From assembly GCA_900539095.1 (NCBI GenBank), contig UQAR01000006.1:1-51322 (forward strand): DNA of 51,322 nucleotides, read 5' to 3'. Below the pieces are notes generated by a model that was not told the DNA's origin, ran no database searches, and saw nothing but the letters and a program-made list of their open reading frames with translations. Numbering within the stretch: position 1 is the first letter of the stretch; each line of letters opens with the position of its first letter. This DNA is from an uncultured Ruminococcus sp. (GTDB lineage: Bacteria; Bacillota; Clostridia; Oscillospirales; Ruminococcaceae). Made by a program: the position numbers and the translations under genes. This document shows, piece after piece, positions 25,725 through 34,813 of the stretch.

Positions 25725-25765
25725 AATATTGCTGCAATAAAAAATCAAATTACGGAGGAAATATT

Positions 25766-26680
25766 ATGAAACATCTACTTAAAATGCTCGACCTTTCCAA
25801 GGAGGAAATTCTCGACATTCTCAACCTTGCAGACCAGCTCAAATACGAAAACAAAAACGGTATTGAGCACCACATTCTCAAAGGCAAGACTCTCGGAATG
25901 ATATTCCAGAAGTCATCAACCCGTACAAGAGTTTCTTTTGAAACAGGTATGTATCAGCTTGGCGGTCAGGCACTTTTCCTTTCAAACCGTGATCTCCAAA
26001 TAGGCAGAGGCGAGCCTGTTCAGGACACTGCCCGTGTTCTTTCACGTTACCTTGACGGCATCATGATCCGTACTTTCGAGCAGAAAGAGGTAGAAGATCT
26101 TGCTAAATACGGCTCTATCCCTGTAATAAACGGTCTGACAGACTTCTGTCACCCTTGTCAGGTGCTTGCTGACCTTATGACTATCAGAGAGTTCAAGGGA
26201 CGTTTCGAGGGTCTGAAAATGTGCTACATTGGTGACGGCAACAACATGGCAAACTCTCTTATCGTAGGCGGACTTAAAGTAGGCATGGAAGTTTCTATCG
26301 CTTGCCCTAAGGATTATCAGCCTGCTGCTGAGGTGCTTGAATTTGCAAAGGGCTACGGCGACAAGTTCTCAATGACTGACGTTCCTCTTGAGGCTGCAAA
26401 GGACGCTGACGTTCTGTTCACGGACGTTTGGACTTCCATGGGCGAAGAGGCTGAAACAGAAAAGAGAAAGATAGCATTCAAGGGCTATCAGATAAACGAC
26501 GATATCATGGCTGTTGCAAAGGCTGACGCAATGGTTCAGCACTGCCTGCCTGCTCACCGTGAAGAAGAGATAACCGAAAAGGTATTCGAGGCTCACGCAA
26601 ATGAGATATTTGAAGAGGCTGAAAACAGACTTCACGCTCAGAAGGCTGTTATGGTCAAGGTAATGGCTCCTGAGGAATAA
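25766..26680 (+). CDS. argF: Ornithine carbamoyltransferase
   Basis: Makes citrulline from ornithine and carbamoyl phosphate. 304 residues. The carbamoyl-phosphate loop S51-T-R-T-R55, D-F-C-H-P-C-Q near 130 and the H-C-L-P loop near 258 (catalytic Cys) are intact. The ATG at 25766 follows GGAGGAAA; the frame is open back to 25616 but that extension only translates the upstream repeat element. It could be anabolic or catabolic; the biosynthetic neighbours argue for anabolic. Last gene of the arginine cluster, followed by a strong terminator. Confidence 0.96.
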   Translation: MKHLLKMLDLSKEEILDILNLADQLKYENKNGIEHHILKGKTLGMIFQKSSTRTRVSFETGMYQLGGQALFLSNRDLQIGRGEPVQDTARVLSRYLDGIMIRTFEQKEVEDLAKYGSIPVINGLTDFCHPCQVLADLMTIREFKGRFEGLKMCYIGDGNNMANSLIVGGLKVGMEVSIACPKDYQPAAEVLEFAKGYGDKFSMTDVPLEAAKDADVLFTDVWTSMGEEAETEKRKIAFKGYQINDDIMAVAKADAMVQHCLPAHREEEITEKVFEAHANEIFEEAENRLHAQKAVMVKVMAPEE

Positions 26681-26709
26681 ACTCAAATACGAATAATTTT
26701 ACGGCAAAG

Positions 26710-26749
26710 ACGCCGTCTGCACTATGACTGTGTGCGGACGGCGTTTTTT
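26710..26749 (+). terminator. Terminator of the arginine cluster
   Basis: Stem ACGCCGTCTGCAC / GTGCGGACGGCGT (13 bp with one G-U) and a T6 tail. Confidence 0.93.
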
Positions 26750-26755
26750 ATTGTT

Positions 26756-27634
26756 CTAATGATAAAGCTTGCTGTTATAAAACCACACGAGATGTTCCCT
26801 AAGCTTTTTTACGCAGGCAGGCATAAAGCCCTCAGAGCACCGCATGAGAATATACCTAGGCTGAGAGTTTTCCAAAGCCCTCACGGCTATTCCCTGGGCA
26901 TTGTATGAGGCTTTCCAAGTGAGTTCCGGCACGAACGCCACCCCAAGACCTGCTTTCACCAAGGCAAAAATAGTGTCACGGCTGTCACATTCCAAAGCGG
27001 TGTGTGGCGTGAAACCTGCACTGCGGCACAGATCGTAGGTTATATCCCACAGTGGGCGACGGTTTTCCATGACAAAAAAGCTGTCGTTCTCAAGGCTTGC
27101 AATGTCACTGTCACAAAGGGGCGTTTCACCTTCTGCAAGCCTGTGACCCTCAGGCATGGCAAGCAGGCAGTCCTCTTTCAGCAGCAGCGTTTCCCCCTCC
27201 TGCGGTGGCTGGGTCGATGAATATATGTAAATATCGTCGCCGCCGCTTGCACCATAAGGTTTCTGACTTATGACAATATCTATCTTCGGATACTCTTTCT
27301 TGAACCCCGTTATTATCTCAGGCAGCCACCCTGTTGATGCCACCACCGACAGTCTTACCTCGCCCTCGTCGCCGTTTTCAGACTGCCAAAGCTCTCTTTT
27401 CATATCTGAAAGCTGCAAAAATATCTTCTCGGTGTGTGCCAAAACTATCCTGCCGTTTTCGTTCAGGCGGATATTCTTTCCCACCCTGTCAAACAGCGGA
27501 CAGCCAAGCTCCCCTTCAAGATTTTTTATCATTTTGCTCAGCGACGGCTGTGCCACCATAAGCTTGTTCGCCGCACGGGAAATGTGCTCCTCCTGTGCAA
27601 CGGTCATAAAATATCTCAGCTGCAAAAGATCCAT
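26756..27634 (-). CDS. LysR-family transcriptional regulator
   Basis: 292 residues: an N-terminal winged helix-turn-helix (L-R-Y-F-M-T-V-A ... I-S-R-A-A-N-K-L ... A-Q-P-S-L-S-K-M-I) at about 1-60, and a periplasmic-binding-protein-like effector domain at about 90-290. The ATG at 27634 follows GGAGGTATCACA, so the longer frame from 27694 is rejected. It is divergent from the aminotransferase-kinase-SDR operon, the classic LysR arrangement, and is its likely activator. The effector is unknown but probably the pathway substrate. Confidence 0.92.
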   Translation of the reverse strand: MDLLQLRYFMTVAQEEHISRAANKLMVAQPSLSKMIKNLEGELGCPLFDRVGKNIRLNENGRIVLAHTEKIFLQLSDMKRELWQSENGDEGEVRLSVVASTGWLPEIITGFKKEYPKIDIVISQKPYGASGGDDIYIYSSTQPPQEGETLLLKEDCLLAMPEGHRLAEGETPLCDSDIASLENDSFFVMENRRPLWDITYDLCRSAGFTPHTALECDSRDTIFALVKAGLGVAFVPELTWKASYNAQGIAVRALENSQPRYILMRCSEGFMPACVKKLREHLVWFYNSKLYH

Positions 27635-27800
27635 TGTGATACCTCCGTAAAAATCTGCTGTATACATTTTAGCACATTTATCCATAGTCGTCAAGCTATA
27701 TATTTATTGAAATATATATATTGGACATTATAAGCAAACTGTGATAATATAAGAGCAAGAGAAGAGAACTTCTCAAATCCAAAGCAAAGGAAGTAATATT
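27635..27800. promoter_or_regulatory. Divergent control region between the LysR gene and its target operon
   Basis: AT-rich, with a partly symmetrical ATATAT-rich stretch at about 27697-27721. Possible plus-strand promoters are TTGAAA at 27706 with TATAAG 16 bp on, or TTGGAC near 27720 with TAATAT 18 bp on. A LysR operator is expected here but no T-N11-A site can be singled out. Confidence 0.45.
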
Positions 27801-29063
27801 ATGAGTTTTCTGAACGATCCTAACATCACAAAGGCTGACATCATTGATAAGAGTATCCGCTACTGGAATCCGAGCAAGACGCAGGAATGGATAGACCGTG
27901 GAATGAGCATTGTTATCGGCAAGCGTGAGGGCTACTATTTCTGGGATATGGACGGCAGAAAGTTTCTTAATATCCATATAAACGGCGGAACTTACAATCT
28001 TGGTCACAGAAATCCTGAGGTCATAAAGGCTCTTGTGGACGCAACAGAAGAGCTTGACGTGGGAAATCACCACTTCCCCGGAATCACAAAGGCACTGCTT
28101 GCGGAAAAACTTGCTAACCTTTGTCCTGAGGGTCTTGACTATGTATGCTACTCCACCTGCGGCGGCGAGGCTGTCGATGTTGCAATAAAGAGTGCAAGAT
28201 ATGCCACAAAGAGAAAGAAAGTCATTTCCATAAAGGGCTGTTATCACGGTCACACAGGACTTTCAGTTTCAACAGGCGATGCAGTTTTCAAAGATCCTTT
28301 CCTCTGTCAGGGCGAGCCGGGCTGCTTTGTGCAAGTGCCTCTCAATGATCTTGACGCCATGGAGGCGGAGCTGAAAAAGGAGGACGCTGCCTGCGTTATC
28401 ATCGAGTCGCTGCTGGCTACATACGGTTTTCCTATCCCTGACAAGGGCTATCTTGCAGGCGTTAAAAAGCTTTGCGAGAAGTACGGCACGCTTTACATTG
28501 CAGACGAGGTACAGACAGGTTTGATGAGAACAGGCAAGATGTGGTGCTTTGAACATGAGGGCTTTGTGCCTGACATGATAGTCACAGCGAAAGGATTCGG
28601 CGGCGGAATTTATCCTATCTCCGCAACTATCATGAACAGAAAGGCAGGCAGTTGGCTGTTCGATATCGGAAGAATGCACGGCTCGACCTGCGGCGGTTCT
28701 GAGCTTGGCTGTGCGGTGGCAATGAAGGTGCTTGACATTTCAACAAGACCTGAAACGGTGGCACTGGTAAAGAAAAACACTGCCAGACTTACTGAGGGCA
28801 TCACGGCACTCAAGGAAAAGTATGACGGCTTTTTCAGAGGATTCACTCAGCGTGGCGTTATAATGGGACTTGATTTTGACTGCAAAGACGCCAGCGTATC
28901 AGTAACAAAGCCGCTTTTCGACAACGGCGTTTGGGCACACAACTCAAGACTTCGCCCGAACATTCTTCAGCTAAAGCTTGGTCTGCTTTGTGATGACGCT
29001 TTCCTTGACGAACTTTTCGAGAAAATGGACAAGGGTCTTGCTCAGGCGGTAAAAATGAGATAA
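27801..29063 (+). CDS. Class III PLP-dependent aminotransferase or phospho-lyase
   Basis: 420 residues of the class III aminotransferase fold. PLP Lys264 in T-A-K-G-F-G-G-G, the D-E-V-Q-T-G-L-M-R-T-G segment and the G-C-Y-H-G-H-T-G motif are clear. It is too distinct from argD to be an acetylornithine enzyme. Class III members next to or fused with APH-fold kinases include phospho-lyases that act on phosphorylated amino alcohols (the human AGXT2L1/AGXT2L2 type), and this gene is followed directly by such a kinase, so either omega-transamination or phosphate elimination is possible. The ATG follows AAAGGAAG. Confidence 0.88.
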   Translation: MSFLNDPNITKADIIDKSIRYWNPSKTQEWIDRGMSIVIGKREGYYFWDMDGRKFLNIHINGGTYNLGHRNPEVIKALVDATEELDVGNHHFPGITKALLAEKLANLCPEGLDYVCYSTCGGEAVDVAIKSARYATKRKKVISIKGCYHGHTGLSVSTGDAVFKDPFLCQGEPGCFVQVPLNDLDAMEAELKKEDAACVIIESLLATYGFPIPDKGYLAGVKKLCEKYGTLYIADEVQTGLMRTGKMWCFEHEGFVPDMIVTAKGFGGGIYPISATIMNRKAGSWLFDIGRMHGSTCGGSELGCAVAMKVLDISTRPETVALVKKNTARLTEGITALKEKYDGFFRGFTQRGVIMGLDFDCKDASVSVTKPLFDNGVWAHNSRLRPNILQLKLGLLCDDAFLDELFEKMDKGLAQAVKMR

Positions 29064-29087
29064 AACACACAGACAGGAGGTATTTTC

Positions 29088-30077
29088 ATGAAATACAGCA
29101 TAGATTTTTTACAGGGACAGATAGAGAAAGACCTCCTGTCAATGTACGATTTTGAGGAGAATTTCGCTGTAAGTCTGCTGAAATACTCTGAGAACATCAT
29201 ATACAAAGTGGCATTTAAAACTGCTGAGCCTGTGGTTTTCAGGATACACAGACTTGGTTATCACACAGAGAGGGAGCTTGAAAGCGAGCTTATTTGGATG
29301 AACGAGATAGCCCGTGACACGGACATTTCTCTTCCGGTGATATATGCAGGCAGGGACAGACGATTTCTTCAAAAGCTTGTTCTTCCTGACGGCACGGTGT
29401 TCAACTGCTCGGTGATATCGTTTCTATACGGCAAGGCGGTGGGCGAGCTGAAAGGAGAAAGGCTCATAGCGAAAATGCGTGATATCGGTGAAATGACTGC
29501 AAAGCTGCATTTGCAGTCTATAAACCGTGACAACTCGGTGCGGCTCGAACGCCCTCACTGGGACTGCGAAAGCTTTTTCGGAGAAAATGCAGTATGGGGT
29601 CACTGGCAGGATTACAGCCTGCTCACGGAATCTGACAGGATGCTTTTCAGCAAATGCGAGGCTCTTATAAAGCAAAAGCTTGCACACTACGGCAAGGCTC
29701 GTGACAGATATGGTATTATCCACGCTGATATGCACTTTTTCAACATTATCACTGACGGTGAAAAAGATCAGCTCATAGACTTTGACGACTGCGGTTGGGG
29801 TTATTATCTTTACGATCTCGGCTGCTCACTGGTGACATACTCTGCGGCACTTCCTGAGTTGACAGCTGCATGGCTGGAGGGTTATGAGAAGATAAGAAAG
29901 CTTTCAGACGGTGACAAAAAAATGTTGCCCCTTTTCCTGCTGTTAAGGCGGATAGTGCGGCTGGCATGGCTTTCTTCCCACGCTGACAGCGACACGGCTA
30001 AAACGGTAGGGGCAGATTATCTTGAGGCAACAAAAGAACTGGGGGAAAAATTTTTAGCAGAAAATAAGGTGGATTAG
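29088..30077 (+). CDS. APH-fold phosphotransferase (small-molecule kinase)
   Basis: 329 residues of the aminoglycoside phosphotransferase/choline kinase superfamily. The catalytic loop H-A-D-M-H-F-F-N near residue 212 holds the base Asp and Asn, and the Mg-binding L-I-D-F-D-D-C-G follows about 15 residues later. The N-terminal lobe carries the V-V-F-R-I-H strand with a basic residue for ATP. Substrate is unknown: the family includes homoserine, choline, hydroxylysine and methylthioribose kinases. The ATG follows AGGAGG, 24 bases after the aminotransferase, and its stop is one base before the SDR start, so they form one operon. Confidence 0.88.
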   Translation: MKYSIDFLQGQIEKDLLSMYDFEENFAVSLLKYSENIIYKVAFKTAEPVVFRIHRLGYHTERELESELIWMNEIARDTDISLPVIYAGRDRRFLQKLVLPDGTVFNCSVISFLYGKAVGELKGERLIAKMRDIGEMTAKLHLQSINRDNSVRLERPHWDCESFFGENAVWGHWQDYSLLTESDRMLFSKCEALIKQKLAHYGKARDRYGIIHADMHFFNIITDGEKDQLIDFDDCGWGYYLYDLGCSLVTYSAALPELTAAWLEGYEKIRKLSDGDKKMLPLFLLLRRIVRLAWLSSHADSDTAKTVGADYLEATKELGEKFLAENKVD

Positions 30078-30078
30078 T

Positions 30079-30855
30079 ATGAGAACGGCTATTGTGACAG
30101 GTGCGGCAATGGGAAACGGCTACGGTGCGGCTTTAAAGCTTTGCGAAAAGGGCTGTGCAGTGATGCTGTTTGATATGTCGGAGGAGGTTTTTACCGCAGA
30201 GAAAAAGCTCAAGGCAATGGGCTATGAGGCAAAGGGCTTTCTATGCAACATAACTGACAAGGCGAGCGTTGAAAAGGCTGTGGACGAGGTCGTAAAGCTT
30301 TACGGCGGCGTTGACATTCTTATAAACAACGCAGGCGTTGCACGTCTTGCTGAATTTGAGGACACTGATGATGAACTTCTTGACTTTCATCTGAACGTGA
30401 ACATAAAGGGCACATGGAACGTCACAAAGGCTGTTGTACCTTATATGCGGCAAAAAGGCTGGGGACGGGTGGTCATAATGTCCTCGGTGACAGGTTCTAT
30501 GGTTTGCGACAAGGGCTATTCGGCATACGCTATAACAAAGGCGGGGCTTTTGGGACTTATGCGGTCGCTGGCGAGAGAGTATGCTGAATATGGCATAACG
30601 GTCAACGCAGTTTGTCCGGGATTTATCCTCACGCCGAATGTCAGACGCAGTGCGGCTAGGACTTCACCTGACGCTCCTGAAAAGGTGCTTGACGGCATTG
30701 CGGCAGGCGTACCGATGAAAAGGCTCGGCACGCCAGAAGAGGTCGGTGCGTTATGTGCGTTTCTTGCAAGCGATGAGGCAGGCTACATAACGGGCACATC
30801 AAACGTCATAGACGGCGGAAATCTTATCCCTGAAACGAATGTCATGGGTGTTTAG
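30079..30855 (+). CDS. Short-chain dehydrogenase/reductase
   Basis: 258-residue classical SDR. The nucleotide loop T7-G-A-A-M-G-N-G-Y-G16, N-N-A-G near residue 87, the catalytic S-S near 138-139 and the Y-A-I-T-K pair near 153-157 are present, and the C-terminal I-D-G-G near 247 is typical. It most resembles 3-oxoacyl-reductase/glucose-dehydrogenase-like SDRs, so the substrate is open. In this operon it could reduce or oxidise the aldehyde or ketone formed by the PLP enzyme. The ATG is one base after the kinase stop codon, behind AAGGTGG. Confidence 0.92.
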   Translation: MRTAIVTGAAMGNGYGAALKLCEKGCAVMLFDMSEEVFTAEKKLKAMGYEAKGFLCNITDKASVEKAVDEVVKLYGGVDILINNAGVARLAEFEDTDDELLDFHLNVNIKGTWNVTKAVVPYMRQKGWGRVVIMSSVTGSMVCDKGYSAYAITKAGLLGLMRSLAREYAEYGITVNAVCPGFILTPNVRRSAARTSPDAPEKVLDGIAAGVPMKRLGTPEEVGALCAFLASDEAGYITGTSNVIDGGNLIPETNVMGV

Positions 30856-30866
30856 AAAACAAAAAA

Positions 30867-30906
30867 AGGGCGGCACTTCAAAAGAAATGCCGTCCTGATC
30901 TTTTAT
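30867..30906. terminator. Bidirectional terminator between SDR and cellobiose phosphorylase genes
   Basis: Stem AGGGCGGCA / TGCCGTCCT (one G-U) flanked by A7 on the left and a T-rich run on the right, serving both converging transcripts. Confidence 0.85.
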
Positions 30907-30912
30907 ATTGAA

Positions 30913-33372
30913 TTAGCCCATTACAACTTCAACGTTTACTGATGTTCCAGCCTCAGCAACAGGGAGAACGTTGCCCTCTACTGCCTTGCCGTCAACAGTT
31001 ACGCTCTTTACGCCCTTGCAAACGTGGTCAGGGTTCTTAACAGTGATGTTGTATGTTGCACCTCTGAACTGACGTGTTGCTGTCATGCCGTCCCACTCGT
31101 GAGGGATAGACGGGTCAAGTTTCAGACCGTCGAAATCAGCCTGTACACCGAGAATGTACTGTGAGATAGCTACCATGTTCCAAGCTGCTGTACCTGTGAG
31201 CCAGCTGTTCTTGCCCTCGCCGAATCTGCTTGCGTCCTTACCGGCGATCATCTGACCGTATACATAAGGCTCTGTCTTATGAAGATCGGATATCTCCTCG
31301 TTGAATGCAGGAGCGATCTTGCTGTAATACTCAAATGCCTTGTCGCCTCTGCCGGCATATGCCTCTGCACAGATTATCCAAGCATTGTTGTGTGTGAAGA
31401 TACCGGCGTTCTCCTTATATCCGCCTGGGTATGTGGAGATCTCACCATACTGGATATAATACTTTGAGTATGCAGGGTTGTTAAGAACAAGACCATACTT
31501 TGTATTGAGGTACTTGTCGATAGAGTTAAGAGTCTTGATGTCAGCACCCTCGTCCTTGCCTATTTCAGACATAACTGCAAAGCCCTGAGGTTCAATGAAT
31601 ATCTTACCCTCTTCGCACTCCTTTGAACCCATTTTTGCACCAGTTGAATCGTAAGCTCTGATGAACCAGTCGCCGTCAAATGCAGACTCCATAACTTTCT
31701 TCTTCATCTTATCGATCTCAGCCTGTGCAGCAGCAGCCTCATCGTCCTTACCAAGGTGCTTGAGGATAGCCACATAGTTAGGGCCTGTATATGTGAAGAG
31801 TGTTGCTACCATTACGGACTCTGCTACCTTTGAGTAGCCGCCCTCGGCTGCAAACTTAGGGTTTGTATAAGTCTGGAAACTCTCACCCGGAGTATCAGAA
31901 TAGCATGAAAGGTTGATACAGTCGTTCCAGTCAGCTCTCATTGCAAGCGGCAGACCGTGAGGACCGAGGTTGTTTATAACATGATAGAATGATACCTTGA
32001 GGTGGTCGAGCATTGGCTTAGCCTTTGACTCGTCGTTATCATAAGGAACCATTTCATCGAGGATAGACCAGTCGCCTGTTTCCTTGATATATGCGGAAAC
32101 TGAGAGTATCATCCACAGTGGGTCGTCTGAGAAGTCGCCGCCGATATCGGAGTTGCCCTTCTTTGTAAGAGGCTGATACTGGTGATAGCAGCCGCCGTCA
32201 GGGAGCTGTGTTGATGCGATATCAATGATACGCTGTCTTGCACGGTCAGGTATCTGATGAACGAAACCGAGGATATCCTGGTTTGAATCTCTGAATCCCA
32301 TTCCTCTGCCGATACCGCTCTCGAAATATGATGCGGAACGTGAGAGGTTGAATGTTACCATACACTGATACTGGTTCCAGATGTTTACCATTCTGTTTAC
32401 CTTATCGTCAGGAGTATCAACATTGATAACGCTGAGAAGTCTGTCCCAAGTTGCCTTGAGCTCTTCAAGACCTGCGGCTACCTTTTCAGGAGTGTTATAC
32501 TGCTCGATCATTGCGAGAGCCTTTTCCTTATTGATAGTAACGCCGTCAGCCTCGAACTTCTTGTCAACCGGCATCTCAACATAGCCGAGAATGAAAACAA
32601 GTGTCTTTGACTCGCCAGGAGCAAGTGTTATCTTCTTATAGTGTGAAGCGATAGGTGACCAGCCGTCAGCAAATGAGTTATTAGCCTTGCCAGCCTCAAC
32701 TGCCTGTGGGTTATGGAAACCGTTATAAAGACCGATAAATGAATCTCTGTCTGTATCATAGCCGTCTATCTCGTCATTTACGGTATAGAATGCAAAGTGA
32801 TCTCTTCTATCTCTGTATTCAGTCTTGTGATAGATAGTAGAACCTACTACTTCAACACGACCTGTGCTGAAGTTTCTCTGGAAGTTTGTGCAGTCGTCCT
32901 GAGCGTCCCAAAGACACCATTCTGCGAATGAGAAGAATGAGAAAGTCTTTTCTTCGCTGCTCTCGTTTGTGAGAACTACCTGCTGAACCTCGCCGTTATA
33001 GTTCTGTGGTACAAAGAATGTAGCCTCAGCCTTCAATCCGTTCTTCTTACCTGTGATAATTGTATAGCCCATACCGTGACGGCACTCATAAAAATCAAGC
33101 TCTGTCTTTACTGGTGACCAGCCCGGATTCCAGATAGTTTCGCCGTCTTTTATGTAGAAGTATCTGCCGCCCATATCGATAGGCACGTTATTATAACGGT
33201 AACGTGTTATTCTTCTCAGTCTTGCGTCCTTATAGAAGGAATAGCCTCCTGCTGTGTTGGAGATAAGTGAGAAGAACTCCTGTGTTCCCAAATAGTTTAT
33301 CCATGGATATGGAGTTCTTGGGTTGCTGATGACATATTCCTTTTTCACGTCATCAAAGTGACCAAATTTCAT
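30913..33372 (-). CDS. Cellobiose phosphorylase (GH94)
   Basis: Splits cellobiose with phosphate to alpha-glucose-1-phosphate and glucose, saving ATP during cellulose use; cytoplasmic, no signal peptide. At 819 residues it fits cellobiose phosphorylase, not the longer cellodextrin phosphorylase. The N-terminus (K-F-G-H-F-D-D-V-K-K-E-Y-V-I and R-T-P-Y-P-W-I-N-Y-L-G) and the R-I-T-R-Y-R-Y-N-N-V-P segment match known clostridial enzymes from memory. The general-acid Asp is expected in A-D-W-N-D near residue 485. The ATG at 33372 follows AAAGGTGG; the preceding TTG codon is ignored. A TATAAT lies at 33420-33425 on this strand. Confidence 0.95.
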   Translation of the reverse strand: MKFGHFDDVKKEYVISNPRTPYPWINYLGTQEFFSLISNTAGGYSFYKDARLRRITRYRYNNVPIDMGGRYFYIKDGETIWNPGWSPVKTELDFYECRHGMGYTIITGKKNGLKAEATFFVPQNYNGEVQQVVLTNESSEEKTFSFFSFAEWCLWDAQDDCTNFQRNFSTGRVEVVGSTIYHKTEYRDRRDHFAFYTVNDEIDGYDTDRDSFIGLYNGFHNPQAVEAGKANNSFADGWSPIASHYKKITLAPGESKTLVFILGYVEMPVDKKFEADGVTINKEKALAMIEQYNTPEKVAAGLEELKATWDRLLSVINVDTPDDKVNRMVNIWNQYQCMVTFNLSRSASYFESGIGRGMGFRDSNQDILGFVHQIPDRARQRIIDIASTQLPDGGCYHQYQPLTKKGNSDIGGDFSDDPLWMILSVSAYIKETGDWSILDEMVPYDNDESKAKPMLDHLKVSFYHVINNLGPHGLPLAMRADWNDCINLSCYSDTPGESFQTYTNPKFAAEGGYSKVAESVMVATLFTYTGPNYVAILKHLGKDDEAAAAQAEIDKMKKKVMESAFDGDWFIRAYDSTGAKMGSKECEEGKIFIEPQGFAVMSEIGKDEGADIKTLNSIDKYLNTKYGLVLNNPAYSKYYIQYGEISTYPGGYKENAGIFTHNNAWIICAEAYAGRGDKAFEYYSKIAPAFNEEISDLHKTEPYVYGQMIAGKDASRFGEGKNSWLTGTAAWNMVAISQYILGVQADFDGLKLDPSIPHEWDGMTATRQFRGATYNITVKNPDHVCKGVKSVTVDGKAVEGNVLPVAEAGTSVNVEVVMG

Positions 33373-33469
33373 CAATAATTTCCACCTTTCGTTATTTATC
33401 TATTGTTAATTAATTTCTTAATTATAACCATTGTAAAGTGTATAGCAGTCACAAAGTGATCAAACCAAT

Positions 33470-33492
33470 GGGCGAACAATGTTCGCCCCTAC
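33470..33492 (+). repeat. Dispersed palindrome, GAAC type
   Basis: Perfect GGGCGAAC-AAT-GTTCGCCC followed by CTAC, between the epimerase and cellobiose phosphorylase genes. Confidence 0.9.
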
Positions 33493-33542
33493 ATTTATAG
33501 AGCTGTTACATAACTCTCATTCTGCATGATGACAGGCTTTCT

Positions 33543-34547
33543 CTATATCGTGAAAAATCTCTGCCAGCACTTAAAGGTATGACCCTTTGTTATCTCCTTA
33601 TAGCCGGTCACCTCGTTAGGCAGGCTGAGGTTAGGAGAATTTATCATGGCTGTCATTGGTTCAGGACAAAAATATCCTTTCTTGCCCTTATCGTTCCACA
33701 TATTCCAGAACTTAAATTCTTTTGACACCTCGTTGCAGACTTTATGACCGTTATCGGTATCCACAACATAAGAGCCATAGAAATCCTTGCCGTCAAGCTT
33801 ATTCATGCCTGCGGTGTACATATCGTTTGAGATATTATGCAGGGTAGGCATTTTTGTGCCCTCTTTATATTCAAGGTCTTTCTTTTTAAGCGGCAAAAGC
33901 TTTTCTGTCGGCAGACATCTTTTATCAAGCTCGCACTTTTCGATTATCGGCACGCACATTCTCATGGATTCTTCCCTGCCGCCGTCACACATTGGTGCGT
34001 TAAGGCAGGTATGTGTACAAATAGAAACAGGCAGAACCTTATCGCTGTTATTTGTCAGGTATATCTCCTGCAAAAGACCTTTTTCAGACAATGTAAACGT
34101 ATACGATATTTTAAAATCAACAGGAAAATAAGCATACATCTCGTCATTCTTGTCAAAAGTATAAGAAGTAACGAGCACGGCTTTTTTATCCCGCGTTGAA
34201 TAACATTCTATTTCGTGTTCCCTTTTATGCACCCATCCATGGATAAAGTTATCAAGCTTTTTCTCATTTATAGGCATTTGATACACAGCGTCAGAGGTCT
34301 TTATAACGCCCTTATCGAAACGATTCGGCAAAAACAGAGTCGGCAGACCCCATATCTCTCTTGCCTTGTTTATAGTTTTAAGAGTGCAGTCGTCACGGTA
34401 TCTGAAAACCTCGATGCCGTTTTCTTCATCACGAAGTCTGAGCACTGCTGCACCAAGCTTTGGTGCGATAACGCAGGAATACTTTCCTGACTGCATTCTG
34501 ACACATTCCGTATCTTTGAACATGAATTCAAGATCTATACTATTCAA
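33543..34547 (-). CDS. Aldose 1-epimerase-like (galactose mutarotase fold) protein
   Basis: 334 residues with the mutarotase-fold pattern L-F-L-P-N-R-F-D-K-G near residue 72, followed by Y-Q-M-P-I-N-E and the N-F-I-H-G-W-V-H segment carrying the conserved substrate His. A second His cluster (H-T-C-L-N near 178) is also present. It probably interconverts sugar anomers or binds a sugar; the enzyme class is inferred from fold. It lies upstream of cellobiose phosphorylase on the same strand, whose products are hexoses. The start is uncertain: TTG at 34547 has a G-rich site about 10 bases upstream; an ATG 8 codons later has none. Confidence 0.78.
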   Translation of the reverse strand: MNSIDLEFMFKDTECVRMQSGKYSCVIAPKLGAAVLRLRDEENGIEVFRYRDDCTLKTINKAREIWGLPTLFLPNRFDKGVIKTSDAVYQMPINEKKLDNFIHGWVHKREHEIECYSTRDKKAVLVTSYTFDKNDEMYAYFPVDFKISYTFTLSEKGLLQEIYLTNNSDKVLPVSICTHTCLNAPMCDGGREESMRMCVPIIEKCELDKRCLPTEKLLPLKKKDLEYKEGTKMPTLHNISNDMYTAGMNKLDGKDFYGSYVVDTDNGHKVCNEVSKEFKFWNMWNDKGKKGYFCPEPMTAMINSPNLSLPNEVTGYKEITKGHTFKCWQRFFTI

Positions 34548-34629
34548 AAAAGAAACGCCCCCATACTGTAAAGCTAAATTCGCAGATGCTTTACTATATA
34601 TTTTTTACTTAAACGATTAATATACAATC

Positions 34630-34658
34630 ATTATAACATAGCCCGCCGATTTTGTCTA
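34630..34658 (-). promoter_or_regulatory. Promoter of the aldose epimerase-like gene
   Basis: On the minus strand: TAGACA (34658-34653), a 17-bp spacer, TATAAT (34635-34630). Confidence 0.7.
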
Positions 34659-34813
34659 GTAGAAAACGCAGATTTTTATATAGAATTTTCGCTGCGATTT
34701 TTAGTAGTTTTTTACCAAACAGGCGGTGTATAAATCAAAAAAATATGACAATACTACAATCAACAGCCCGCCGAAGGGCGGACTTATCCTTATCACACAA
34801 AGGAGGAGTTTTG

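Noticed and set aside
25616..25765. A 50-residue N-terminal extension of ArgF
   Set aside because: It translates the repeat element; the real start has a GGAGGAAA site at 25766.
2340..33492. Could the repeated GGGCGAAC palindromes be a CRISPR array?
   Set aside because: Copies are kilobases apart, differ in sequence and orientation, have no spacers and no cas genes.
34652..34813. An N-terminal extension of the DUF378 protein
   Set aside because: It lacks a ribosome site, overlaps the divergent promoter and a GC-rich hairpin, and the 68-residue form from 34814 matches the family.
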